A DNA stretch of 64,000 nt, from positions 558,001 through 622,000 of the forward strand of contig JAMWFC010000025.1 of assembly GCA_027475525.1 (NCBI GenBank), in the 5' to 3' direction. Numbering within the stretch: the first letter of the stretch is position 1; every line of letters starts with the position of its first letter. Under the pieces are notes generated by a model. That model worked only from the letters and a program-made list of their open reading frames with translations, was not told the DNA's origin and searched no databases. The stretch comes from Macrolepiota albuminosa (taxonomy: Eukaryota; Basidiomycota; Agaricomycetes; Agaricales; Agaricaceae). Shown here piece by piece: positions 25,112 to 33,473 of this stretch. The position numbers and the translations under genes are program-made.

Positions 25112-26163
25112 CCCGTTGACCATGTTGGCAAATTCTTCTTGCCATTGCTGACGCAACCGAGGAATATCTTCCTCACTAAGGCTTGTCGCCTTCTGCTTCC
25201 CCTTCATACGCACCGGGGGAAGTACTTCCACCGTCTCTGAGGGTGGCCGAGGCGGCGGTGCATACTGCTCGCGCATTGCAAGCACCCGATTGACACTGTC
25301 ATCAGGTATATGTAGTCTCAGCGGAGCACCCGCTGCCGCTGCCTTATAGGCCACAAGGCTTTTCCCCTCACGTACAAGTGAGTACGCTACGGACACCTCG
25401 TCCGAGGCTGGCTGGCGATACGCTGGGTTGACAGTCATCCGTCTCTGGTGCGCATTTCGCGCACACGTGGCTGCCACCAGCTCGTTCCACTCTTGCGGCA
25501 TTCGGGGGTCGTATGCCCAGTTGTACTCCAGCAGGGGAGCTGGTCGCTCCCATAGGGACCGTGTGTCCCCCTCTACTGAGGCTTCCGCCTCTCAGATGCT
25601 GTCTTTCAAGTCTTCCAACTTGACTCGTGAGGACGTAGGTAGACATACATCCACTGAGTCCTCCCGTTGTCTCGCCTTTCGATGGCGTTTGTCTGAAGGC
25701 CTTGCGCCTCGAATCTCAGGAGTAATTATTTGCTCGTTGCTCCTCTTGGAGGCTTGATACTCCTCCTCGCTCATCATTACCACGTTGTGGTCTGCGCTCA
25801 GTCCAGGCATAGCCTGCACTTCCTCCTCCACATCCTCCACGGCCGGCACTCTGCGCCGGCCAAGTCATGGAGAGTCCTTGCATTTCTCCGTAGTGCGATG
25901 ACGTCGCAGACGATTATCAGTGTCGTCTGCTGTAGCTCGTTCGGCTGGGATCACTTTCCCATTCACTAGTACCTGACATTGGTCAAAGTCTAGTATGACT
26001 TTGTTACGCCGCATGAATGGTGTTCCCAGTATCATATCGTAGCAATCAAAGTTCGCTACATCCATGTATTCCCGGCTACGTGAGCCCGGCGTTTGGACAT
26101 TCATATTTGTCCCATACTGCACCATGGCTCGGCTCCCTACGGTGCCCAGCTGTAACGCCAATG

Positions 26164-26167
26164 GCGT
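26164..26167. repeat. Target site duplication GCGT, left copy (inner element)
   Basis: GCGT precedes the LTR at 26168 and recurs at 33474-33477. Dropping the inner element plus one GCGT restores an uninterrupted protease frame (ELDT/PLALQL). Confidence 0.85.
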
Positions 26168-27122
26168 TGATAGGACCCTATACAGGTTAGGCGCATCAAC
26201 GGCAGGCTCGGCACCGGCTCCGGAAACCTTGCCGCACTCGTTCCGAACTTAGCGCACGCGTTCTACCCATTTTAAGCCATTCCCGACGGCCGCGCACGGC
26301 AAGAAGCAGATCCAATCAATGATAGCGCCGACGGCAGCAGGAATGACAACTGACAGATGGCATCAGTCACTGATGACAGCGCTTAGCGAGAAGTTTGATG
26401 ATCTATCAAAAACTGACGGACAGCTTGGCGTTTGACCTTGGCGTCTGACACCGCTTACCGTCTCGATTTGGCGCCAAACGTCGCTTAGGTGCTCTGACAG
26501 ACAGAAGGGTGATGGATTGATGGTTTAGCACCGCGATCTGCCGCCTGGTGGCGCCAAGGGTCCTCCAAGGACGGTAGGGATCGGAAACCGTTGGAGCTAC
26601 CCCTATGAAATTTTCCAGTTTACCGCACTTTGGCGATGGTTGGTCACTGGCGACGGCGAACTCTTTGTAGTATAAAAGTACTTACCGACTTGTACAATGG
26701 ACCAGCAGACGAATAGACCACAGTTTACTCCCCTTACTTCAGTCTCTCCCTTACGCTCAAGAGCTCATTTACGCTACGGTCGGCAACGTCAAAACTCATC
26801 GGCAGTTGCAGACGTTTGCCAACACTCGACATACTCGCGCCTTGCAACTACGGCAGGCATTATCGACGCTTAGAACTTCGCTAAGCTTATCGTGCTCTTG
26901 CCGCTCCCCCTTGCCGTCTTCACTTACCGCTTCTTCCTAGGCGCTTTACCTTAGCGCTTACACTTGCCGGCACCCGTTACCGACTTTTCACCTTTTTCAC
27001 AGACGCGTTCTCTGGGACCTGCCCGGGACTCCTCAAATTACTTTTAGCGCGCCCAACGCACACTCTTGGTACGGTAACACAATTGTTACATTTGTTACTG
27101 ACCAAAACTTTGGGCGTCATCA
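26168..27122 (+). repeat. Inner element 5' LTR (955 bp)
   Basis: Starts TGATAGGACCCTATACAGG and ends GGCGTCATCA. A TATA box, TATAAAA, lies at 26671-26677. Pairs with 32519-33473. Confidence 0.95.
26671..26677 (+). promoter_or_regulatory. TATA box in inner 5' LTR
   Basis: TATAAAA preceded by TTTGTAG and followed by GTACTTACC, about 450 bp before the LTR end; the expected place for the U3/R promoter. Confidence 0.55.
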
Positions 27123-27125
27123 AAT

Positions 27126-27143
27126 TGGAGCCCACCGCGAGGG
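27126..27143 (+). other. Putative tRNA primer binding site of inner element
   Basis: TGGAGCCCACCGCGAGGG begins three bases after the 5' LTR. A TGG start fits complementarity to a tRNA CCA 3' end; the tRNA is not identified. Confidence 0.5.
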
Positions 27144-27502
27144 ATCTCTAGGGCAGAATTCCGCCAGAAACCCGTCTCCAGCGTAGGCGCCGCCTGCTAG
27201 ACCAGTCGGCAGAAGGCATTGCTCCTTCCCACCCATCAACTCCACAACCACCTGGTGCCTTACCGGGTCTCTCTCTCGCCCAGGAACTACAGAACGCCAC
27301 TGTAGACGCTTTTCCTGATCTCTTCCCGCATTCCCTCGATTACAGTGCCGACGACCCCTTAGCGTCGCCATTTACCGTACCGCAACCAATCACCCCCATT
27401 ACTCCGCTAACGCCTCTTTCACAACTCATTTCTCTTACCCCGTCGCCAATTTCTAGAACTCCTTCCCCACTACCGCTAACCGAACTCGCCAACACAGTCG
27501 CT

Positions 27503-29815
27503 ATGGAACAACAAGTCCAACGCATGCCGCCACGCAACCACTTCTCGGCACCGAAATGGGACGAGACCAAGCCACGGGAGCTCTCCCAGTATTTCAAGGA
27601 ATTGGAGTATTTATTCAGAGATTGTAACATTACCGACCACACGCAGATGAAGGAGTACGCGGCAAGATACGTATCGTATGACACGGCAGAGACGTGGACA
27701 GGTCTTACCGAGTTTGCCGCCTTTGTCCCTGCCGCACCGCCAGCTCCAGCCCAAGGCGCTTCGTATGAGGACTGGAAGACAGCAGTGATCCAGCTGTACC
27801 CTGGCGCCGAGGAGGCTACCCGATACACGGTAAACGAGTTACAGAAACTAGTACAGGAATCTTTCGACAGTGGCACATCGTCGCTTGGCGCATTCTCTAC
27901 ATATTACCGCGAGTTCCAGAAAGTCGCTAGGTGGCTTCTGCAGAACGGCAAGCTCTATATTAACGAGGAGCGTCGCCTGTTCCAGCAAGGCATCCCGACT
28001 TCGCTTTGGACTCGTATTGCTCGTCGCCTAGAGATAGTTCATCAGGCTCATCACCCAGACGAGCCCTATAACGTTGCCGACGTCTTTGAAGCCGGTAAAT
28101 GGGTTCTCAAGGGAACGGACACTGGCGTTGGACTGCAGCGCGCTAGGACGAGCCCACCACCTGAGCGAACTAACGGTATCATTCCCATCCCGCCTCCCGC
28201 TGCCGACTTCGTTAAGAAGGAGGAGCTCAATGCTGCGATTACCGCCGCTGTCGCTTCCGCTATGACGCGTATTGAAACCATGATCACCACCAACCTCACG
28301 GCTAACCGACCCGCTAACGTACCCGCGCCTGGCCCTTGCCACTTCTGTGGGGAAATTGGCCATACCATGACTAGAGGACGCTGCGCTACCCTCGAGAATT
28401 ACGTTCGCCAAGGTAGAATTCGAAGGGCTATCGACGGCAAGATAGTCCTCACCACTGGCGCCACCATCCCCAACTACCCAGACAAGAAGTCCTTCCAGGA
28501 GCGGGTAGATGAATGGCATAGGCGCAACCCAGGACAAATCGTTACCGGCACGCTATCTGGCAACGCCAACCCCGACCCCGAACAGGCGACCCAACAGCAG
28601 ATGATTCACGAGGTCCTACATTTCGACAGCGTTGGCGACCACCCTACTTTTTCGCGGGAAGAGCGTATCGCCAAGCTCCAACAGGAGTTGGATTCGCTTA
28701 AGAATCAGGTTTTTGATGGGGTTGAAGTTAAGCAGCCTAAACAACCTCTTAAAGGATACAAGCCGATGCCTCCCGCTAGCAAGTTACCGACACCTGCTCC
28801 TACCGCACCGCCTGCCGCTGCCCCTGCTACCGCTCCAGAACCATCATCGACCGCTACCGCTCCCGAACCGCCTTTGCCGCCTCTCCATCCCTATTCAGGG
28901 ATTCCCGACCGATATCATGCTCCCGCCCAACGAAACTTTGCCGCTCCCGAGAAACGTCCTGAGGGTGGCTACCGACCTACCGCGCCAATTTTCGACATCG
29001 AGAAATCCAACCACGTCTTCAACCGTATTATGAAAACCGCCGTTACCTTGTCAGTAGAAGAGCTTTGCAGTATTGCTCCCGACGTCCGCAACCAGGTCAA
29101 GACGGCAGTCACTCCCCGACGACCCTTGGCGACAGCCGTTGCCGAGGTTGATGAACTAGACGATGCGCTTCCTGGTTTCTCTGTTACCATCGACGCTCCC
29201 GACACCAATGAACCTCTTGCCGACCCCATCGCTAACGCCACCTCGGTGGACCCAGTGGAGACCTACCTTAGATCTGTGGACCATGGAGAGGACCCCGCCA
29301 TCCTTACCGTCGCTCAAGAATCACACGCTATCCGCTCGGTAGCGCTAACAGTAGACAACAAGCACGAAGTAGAGGCAATCGTGGATAGCGGGTCTCAGAT
29401 TATTTCTATGGCAGCAGAAGTCGCTAACGATCTAGGCCTTATTTACGACCCTACCGTTATACTAAACATGCAGAGCGCTAACGGTACGGTAGACAGATCC
29501 CTAGGCCTCGCCAAGAATGTGCCGTGCACCCTTGGCGACATTACGTTTTATCTTCAGATCCACATTTTACGCTCCCCGGCTTACGACTTACTACTCGGCA
29601 GACCCTTCGACGTCTTGGCGCGATCAGTCGTCAAGACGGTTACCGACGAGGAAACGACCCTCACAATTAGCGACCCAAATTCCGGAATCCGACGAACGGT
29701 GCCAACGTTCCCTAGGGGACAACGAAAAGGCGCCCGCGCTAAGCCCCCGGAGTTTACCGACCAGCACGCCAACGAGCCTCCCCACCGGTGTTTTCACAGA
29801 CCATCAAGGAGGTGA
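27503..29815 (+). CDS. Inner element gag-protease polyprotein (770 aa)
   Basis: Start at ATG 27503 (MEQQVQRMPPRNHFSAPKWD); the same frame is open back to about 27150 but has no ATG. Residues about 15-215 form the gag-like capsid region (RELSQYFKELEYLFRDCN, FSTYYREFQKVARWLLQNGK, LFQQGIPTSLWTRIARRLE). A zinc-knuckle-like CHFCGEIGHTMTRGRC sits near residue 280. A long Pro/Ala/Thr-rich linker follows (28780-28960). The retropepsin domain lies near the C-terminus: active-site DSGS in VEAIVDSGSQIISMA (about residue 630) and the flap-side YDLLLGRPFDVL (about residue 695). Packages the element RNA and cleaves the polyprotein. It overlaps the pol ORF by 28 bp in a different frame. The ORF is intact. 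Confidence 0.9.
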   Translation: MEQQVQRMPPRNHFSAPKWDETKPRELSQYFKELEYLFRDCNITDHTQMKEYAARYVSYDTAETWTGLTEFAAFVPAAPPAPAQGASYEDWKTAVIQLYPGAEEATRYTVNELQKLVQESFDSGTSSLGAFSTYYREFQKVARWLLQNGKLYINEERRLFQQGIPTSLWTRIARRLEIVHQAHHPDEPYNVADVFEAGKWVLKGTDTGVGLQRARTSPPPERTNGIIPIPPPAADFVKKEELNAAITAAVASAMTRIETMITTNLTANRPANVPAPGPCHFCGEIGHTMTRGRCATLENYVRQGRIRRAIDGKIVLTTGATIPNYPDKKSFQERVDEWHRRNPGQIVTGTLSGNANPDPEQATQQQMIHEVLHFDSVGDHPTFSREERIAKLQQELDSLKNQVFDGVEVKQPKQPLKGYKPMPPASKLPTPAPTAPPAAAPATAPEPSSTATAPEPPLPPLHPYSGIPDRYHAPAQRNFAAPEKRPEGGYRPTAPIFDIEKSNHVFNRIMKTAVTLSVEELCSIAPDVRNQVKTAVTPRRPLATAVAEVDELDDALPGFSVTIDAPDTNEPLADPIANATSVDPVETYLRSVDHGEDPAILTVAQESHAIRSVALTVDNKHEVEAIVDSGSQIISMAAEVANDLGLIYDPTVILNMQSANGTVDRSLGLAKNVPCTLGDITFYLQIHILRSPAYDLLLGRPFDVLARSVVKTVTDEETTLTISDPNSGIRRTVPTFPRGQRKGARAKPPEFTDQHANEPPHRCFHRPSRR

Positions 29816-32055
29816 TTGGCGACGATCACGGAGATGTAGCGCTAACGCTGGAATTTGACCATTCAACTGGTCTTGTAACTGTTTTGTCTACTGCTTTTCT
29901 TGACCAAGACGTTTTAACTACTTTACCCGCTACCGACGCAGAACCTTCCCAGAAAAACCAAAATATTACCGACTCCTCTCTTGCCTACTTGTACCTTACC
30001 GCTTCCGAGTCATTTCAAAATATTGCGTCTACCGATACTTATCTCACCACTCTTCCCGGAGCCTCGTCTCCTGCCGTTCTTGGACTTGCCGCCCCTCAGG
30101 CTACAGTTCCCCTTTCCACCTCTGTGTATAACCAAGCTAACGCTCCCAAAAGGAAAGGGGTACAAGTTAAAAAGAAATATAAGCCAGTTGCGCTTAAAAC
30201 AAAACCCGTTGCTACGCACTCTCCCGAGACTTTTAGAATCGAGCGCCAGATCATTGGCGACCCTCTTGCCGACATGCCGACCTTATCGCCGAATCCGCCA
30301 CCCTTTCAGCCCACAGGACGTTTTACCGAGGAACGCCAGCAGCAGTTCGCCAAGGAGCACGACACAGGATTTTTGACCAAAGATGAGTTGAACGTCCTTA
30401 CCGATCTTGTCGCTAAGCAAGACAAAGCCTTTGCTTGGGAGGACTCAGAACGCGGCAGCCTTCGCACAGATTTCTTCCCGCCTGTCGTAATCCCGACCAT
30501 CCCTCACGTGCCGTGGACTGAGCACAACCGACCGTTACCGCCTGGAATCAAAGCCGAGGTCTGCCAGATTATTAGGACTAAGATACAGGCTGGCGTCTAC
30601 GAGCCCTCTAATAGTTCTTACCGCTCCCGTTGGTTCTGTGTTCTCAAAAAGAACGGCAATCTACGCATAGTTCACAGTCTTGAGCCGCTGAATAGAGTAA
30701 CCATACGACACTCTGGCGTACCGCCTTTCCCTGACCACTTTGCCGAGTCCTTTGCCGGGCGTGTCTGTGGCGCCACCCTTGATCTTTATGTTGGCTACGA
30801 TGAACGCTTAATACACCCATCTTCCCGTGACCTCACCACCTTTCAAACTCCGTTTGGCGCACTGCGCCTAGTCACCTTGCCGATGGGCTGGACAAACTCA
30901 GTCCCCATATTCCATGACGACATCACATTCATCCTCCAACCCGAGATACCGCATAACGTCTTAAGCTTCATTGATGACGTTGGCGTCAAAGGCCCCAAAG
31001 ACTGGCGACTCGTAAACGGCTTACCGGCAACCCATCCCGAGAACTCCAACATTCGCTTAGCGCTATGGGACTTTTTCCAGCTCCTCAACCGAGTCCTCCA
31101 ACGCATGAAGTATAGCGGTGGAACCTTTAGCGGTCACAAACTTCTCCTTTGCGCGCCAAGGTTCAAAATACTTGGTCACATCTGCACTCCCGACGGTCGT
31201 GTTCCCGACGAGTCTCGCTTAGCACTCTTGGAACGCTGGGGTCCTTGCCGCGACTTATCTGAAGTTCGCGCCTTTCTCGGTACCGTTGGCGTTCTCAGGA
31301 TATTCGTCAAGAACTTTGCCCATCGCGCACATGCCCTTAACCGACTCACCCGCGCTAACGAGCCCTTTGAATTTGGGCCAGACCAGGTCACTGCCCAACG
31401 CGACTTAGTAAAAGCTCTGCAGGACGCCAAGCCCCTAGTTCCCATCGACTATAGCTCTGCCGACCCTGTTATCTTGGCGGTGGATACCTCGTACATTGCC
31501 GTTGGCTACTTCTTGTGCCAGTGCCTTAGCGATAATCGGAAACAGCGACGCTACAACCGTTTTGGGTCGATCACGCTAAACGACCGAGAGTCTCGCTACA
31601 GTCAGCCTAAGCTAGAGCTCTATGGACTTTTCAAAACCTTCCGGTCGCTAAAGATGTACTTGATTGGCGTGCGGAATCTTATTGTTGAAGTCGACGCTAG
31701 ATACATCAAAGGCATGCTGCAGAATCCCGACATCCAGCCATCCGCTAGCATGAACCGGTGGGTAGTCGCCATCCTCATGTTTCACTTTGAGTTGGTACAC
31801 GTCAAGAGCTCTTTCCACGGCCCAGATGGACTCTCTAGGCGACCACGGCAGCCTGGCGACCCGGCAGTGGACCCACAGGCTGATAGCGATTTCGAGGACT
31901 GGATCGACCGCTTACATGGTTTCGTGCATCTCATACAACAGCCAATCCCCCTACTACGACGGCAACAGCCTACCAGCATCTTTTTACATCCCATCGTCCC
32001 TTACCGCCCCGAGACCTTTAGCGCACCCCTCACGTTCTACACGGCAAGGACTTGA
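29788..32055 (+). CDS. Inner element reverse transcriptase-RNase H (755 aa), no integrase
   Basis: Lies in the -1 frame relative to gag-protease with a 28-bp overlap, consistent with ribosomal frameshifting; it begins in-frame at GTG (VFSQTIKEVIGDD). The RT spans about residues 230-420: KNGNLRIVHSLEPLNR, FQTPFGALRLVTLPMGWTNS and the catalytic motif as FIDD in VLSFIDDVGVKG. The variant FIDD replaces the more usual YLDD but keeps both aspartates. RNase H follows: ILAVDTSYIAVGYFLCQC, LNDRESRYSQPKLELYGLF and IVEVDARYIKGML. The protein then reaches HGPDGLSRRPRQPGDP, the RNase H/integrase linker in related elements, and stops about 70 residues later with no HHCC or DDE integrase. Frame fully open. 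Confidence 0.9.
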   Translation: MFSQTIKEVIGDDHGDVALTLEFDHSTGLVTVLSTAFLDQDVLTTLPATDAEPSQKNQNITDSSLAYLYLTASESFQNIASTDTYLTTLPGASSPAVLGLAAPQATVPLSTSVYNQANAPKRKGVQVKKKYKPVALKTKPVATHSPETFRIERQIIGDPLADMPTLSPNPPPFQPTGRFTEERQQQFAKEHDTGFLTKDELNVLTDLVAKQDKAFAWEDSERGSLRTDFFPPVVIPTIPHVPWTEHNRPLPPGIKAEVCQIIRTKIQAGVYEPSNSSYRSRWFCVLKKNGNLRIVHSLEPLNRVTIRHSGVPPFPDHFAESFAGRVCGATLDLYVGYDERLIHPSSRDLTTFQTPFGALRLVTLPMGWTNSVPIFHDDITFILQPEIPHNVLSFIDDVGVKGPKDWRLVNGLPATHPENSNIRLALWDFFQLLNRVLQRMKYSGGTFSGHKLLLCAPRFKILGHICTPDGRVPDESRLALLERWGPCRDLSEVRAFLGTVGVLRIFVKNFAHRAHALNRLTRANEPFEFGPDQVTAQRDLVKALQDAKPLVPIDYSSADPVILAVDTSYIAVGYFLCQCLSDNRKQRRYNRFGSITLNDRESRYSQPKLELYGLFKTFRSLKMYLIGVRNLIVEVDARYIKGMLQNPDIQPSASMNRWVVAILMFHFELVHVKSSFHGPDGLSRRPRQPGDPAVDPQADSDFEDWIDRLHGFVHLIQQPIPLLRRQQPTSIFLHPIVPYRPETFSAPLTFYTART

Positions 32056-32350
32056 AAGCACTTACAAAACGAGAAAAAGGCGCTAGCCACTCCGCGCCAC
32101 GATGATCCAGGTACCGCGACCGGCACCACTCCCGCACCTCAATCTCGCGATCCCACCCAACGCCAAGGACCCGCACCTCATACCAACGCTCCAGTAATCG
32201 CATAACGGCAACAACCAAGTTTGTAGGCGCCTCCGCGCCCACACCCTCGATGCGCTTGATGAACTTATTGGCCTTTTCAATGTAAGCGGAGGCGGCGTCT
32301 TGAGCCTCGCGAGACGGTACTGGAGGCGGAGTTGGAATTCGGAAAGACAT
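32030..32350 (-). CDS. Small antisense ORF (106 aa) in the inner element
   Basis: MSFRIPTPPPVPSREAQDAA at 32350, ending about 26 bp inside the RT-RNase H 3' end on the other strand. Content is helical and charged (YIEKANKFIKRIEGVGAE, VVAVMRLLERWYEVRVLGVG). It occupies the place where integrase would be expected. It reads convincingly like protein, but I do not recognise it; it may be an accessory gene of this element family or a captured host fragment. Confidence 0.45.
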   Translation of the reverse strand: MSFRIPTPPPVPSREAQDAASAYIEKANKFIKRIEGVGAEAPTNLVVAVMRLLERWYEVRVLGVGWDREIEVREWCRSRYLDHRGAEWLAPFSRFVSAFKSLPCRT

Positions 32351-32509
32351 ATTTTTTAATAGAGCGCCAGGTAAAGATGTGGAGGAGAGACGAAGTCCAA
32401 ACTCATGCGCCAGGACTATAAACCAAATCTCAAGAACGCACGGACCACCTGTCACAAAAGCGGTAACGGTAGCCTTATTTGGTGACTGAGGACAGTCAAT
32501 TTTTCAGTT

Positions 32510-32518
32510 GGGGGGAGA
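32510..32518 (+). other. Polypurine tract of inner element
   Basis: GGGGGGAGA immediately before the 3' LTR start at 32519. Confidence 0.7.
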
Positions 32519-33473
32519 TGATAGGACCCTATACAGGTTAGGCGCATCAACGGCAGGCTCGGCACCGGCTCCGGAAACCTTGCCGCACTCGTTCCGAACT
32601 TAGCGCACGCGTTCTACCCATTTTAAGCCATTCCCGACGGCCGCGCACGGCAAGAAGCAGATCCAATCAATGATAGCGCCGACGGCAGCAGGAATGACAA
32701 CTGACAGATGGCATCAGTCACTGATGACAGCGCTTAGCGAGAAGTTTGATGATCTATCAAAAACTGACGGACAGCTTGGCGTTTGACCTTGGCGTCTGAC
32801 ACCGCTTACCGTCTCGATTTGGCGCCAAACGTCGCTTAGGTGCTCTGACAGACAGAAGGGTGATGGATTGATGGTTTAGCACCGCGATCTGCCGCCTGGT
32901 GGCGCCAAGGGTCCTCCAAGGACGGTAGGGATCGGAAACCGTTGGAGCTACCCCTATGAAATTTTCCAGTTTACCGCACTTTGGCGATGGTTGGTCACTG
33001 GCGACGGCGAACTCTTTGTAGTATAAAAGTACTTACCGACTTGTACAATGGACCAGCAGACGAATAGACCACAGTTTACTCCCCTTACTTCAGTCTCTCC
33101 CTTACGCTCAAGAGCTCATTTACGCTACGGTCGGCAACGTCAAAACTCATCGGCAGTTGCAGACGTTTGCCAACACTCGACATACTCGCGCCTTGCAACT
33201 ACGGCAGGCATTATCGACGCTTAGAACTTCGCTAAGCTTATCGTGCTCTTGCCGCTCCCCCTTGCCGTCTTCACTTACCGCTTCTTCCTAGGCGCTTTAC
33301 CTTAGCGCTTACACTTGCCGGCACCCGTTACCGACTTTTCACCTTTTTCACAGACGCGTTCTCTGGGACCTGCCCGGGACTCCTCAAATTACTTTTAGCG
33401 CGCCCAACGCACACTCTTGGTACGGTAACACAATTGTTACATTTGTTACTGACCAAAACTTTGGGCATCATCA
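32519..33473 (+). repeat. Inner element 3' LTR (955 bp)
   Basis: Near-identical to 26168-27122, with TATAAAA repeated at about 33022-33028 and GGCATCATCA at the end where the 5' copy has GGCGTCATCA. Confidence 0.95.

Larger units (their letters stand above)
21808..26167 (-). pseudogene. Outer Gypsy pol: protease C-half, RT, RNase H, integrase, chromodomain
   Basis: Continues the gag-pro frame of 33474-35733 once the inner element is ignored. Visible in order: protease second half YDMILGTPFMRRN (about 26050); RT with CIPKKDGTLRTALDARQRN, MQIGDCNAPATFQRLM and the catalytic YLDD in HVYLDDIFIYSD (about 24500); RNase H with WLICDASKTGVGAMYGQG (about 23960); integrase zinc finger HALVGHFGA...CASCAACQRAK (about 23100-22970), core residues in SIGMDFVGPFPE and VSDRDSKFTSQWW, and HPQTDGQTERANRS; then a chromodomain-like end (FEVRWSLGDTTWKPHSHC, about 21870). 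In-frame stops at 25865, 25592, 24025 and 22801 (lowest coordinate of each) are all TGA. Two 77-bp duplications (24144, 24958) break the RT frame and look artefactual. Reverse-transcribes and integrates element DNA; chromodomains steer integration to heterochromatin. Confidence 0.9.
26168..33473 (+). mobile_element. Nested LTR retrotransposon lacking integrase
   Basis: Inserted on the plus strand inside the protease of the outer Gypsy. LTRs of 955 bp (26168-27122 and 32519-33473) begin TGATAGGACC and end TCATCA. I see one difference, G at 27116 versus A at 33467, so the insertion is very recent. A putative primer binding site (27126) and purine tract (32510-32518) flank the internal region. 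Two long intact ORFs encode gag-protease (770 aa) and RT-RNase H (755 aa); the second ends right after RNase H with no integrase. A 106-aa antisense ORF fills the remaining space. It must either be non-autonomous for integration, relying on a relative's integrase, or be an internally deleted derivative. Confidence 0.92.

Noticed and set aside
27340..27876. Minus-strand ORF of 178 aa opposite the inner gag
   Set aside because: Shadow of the gag-protease frame; no domain, and the plus frame has clear retroelement motifs.
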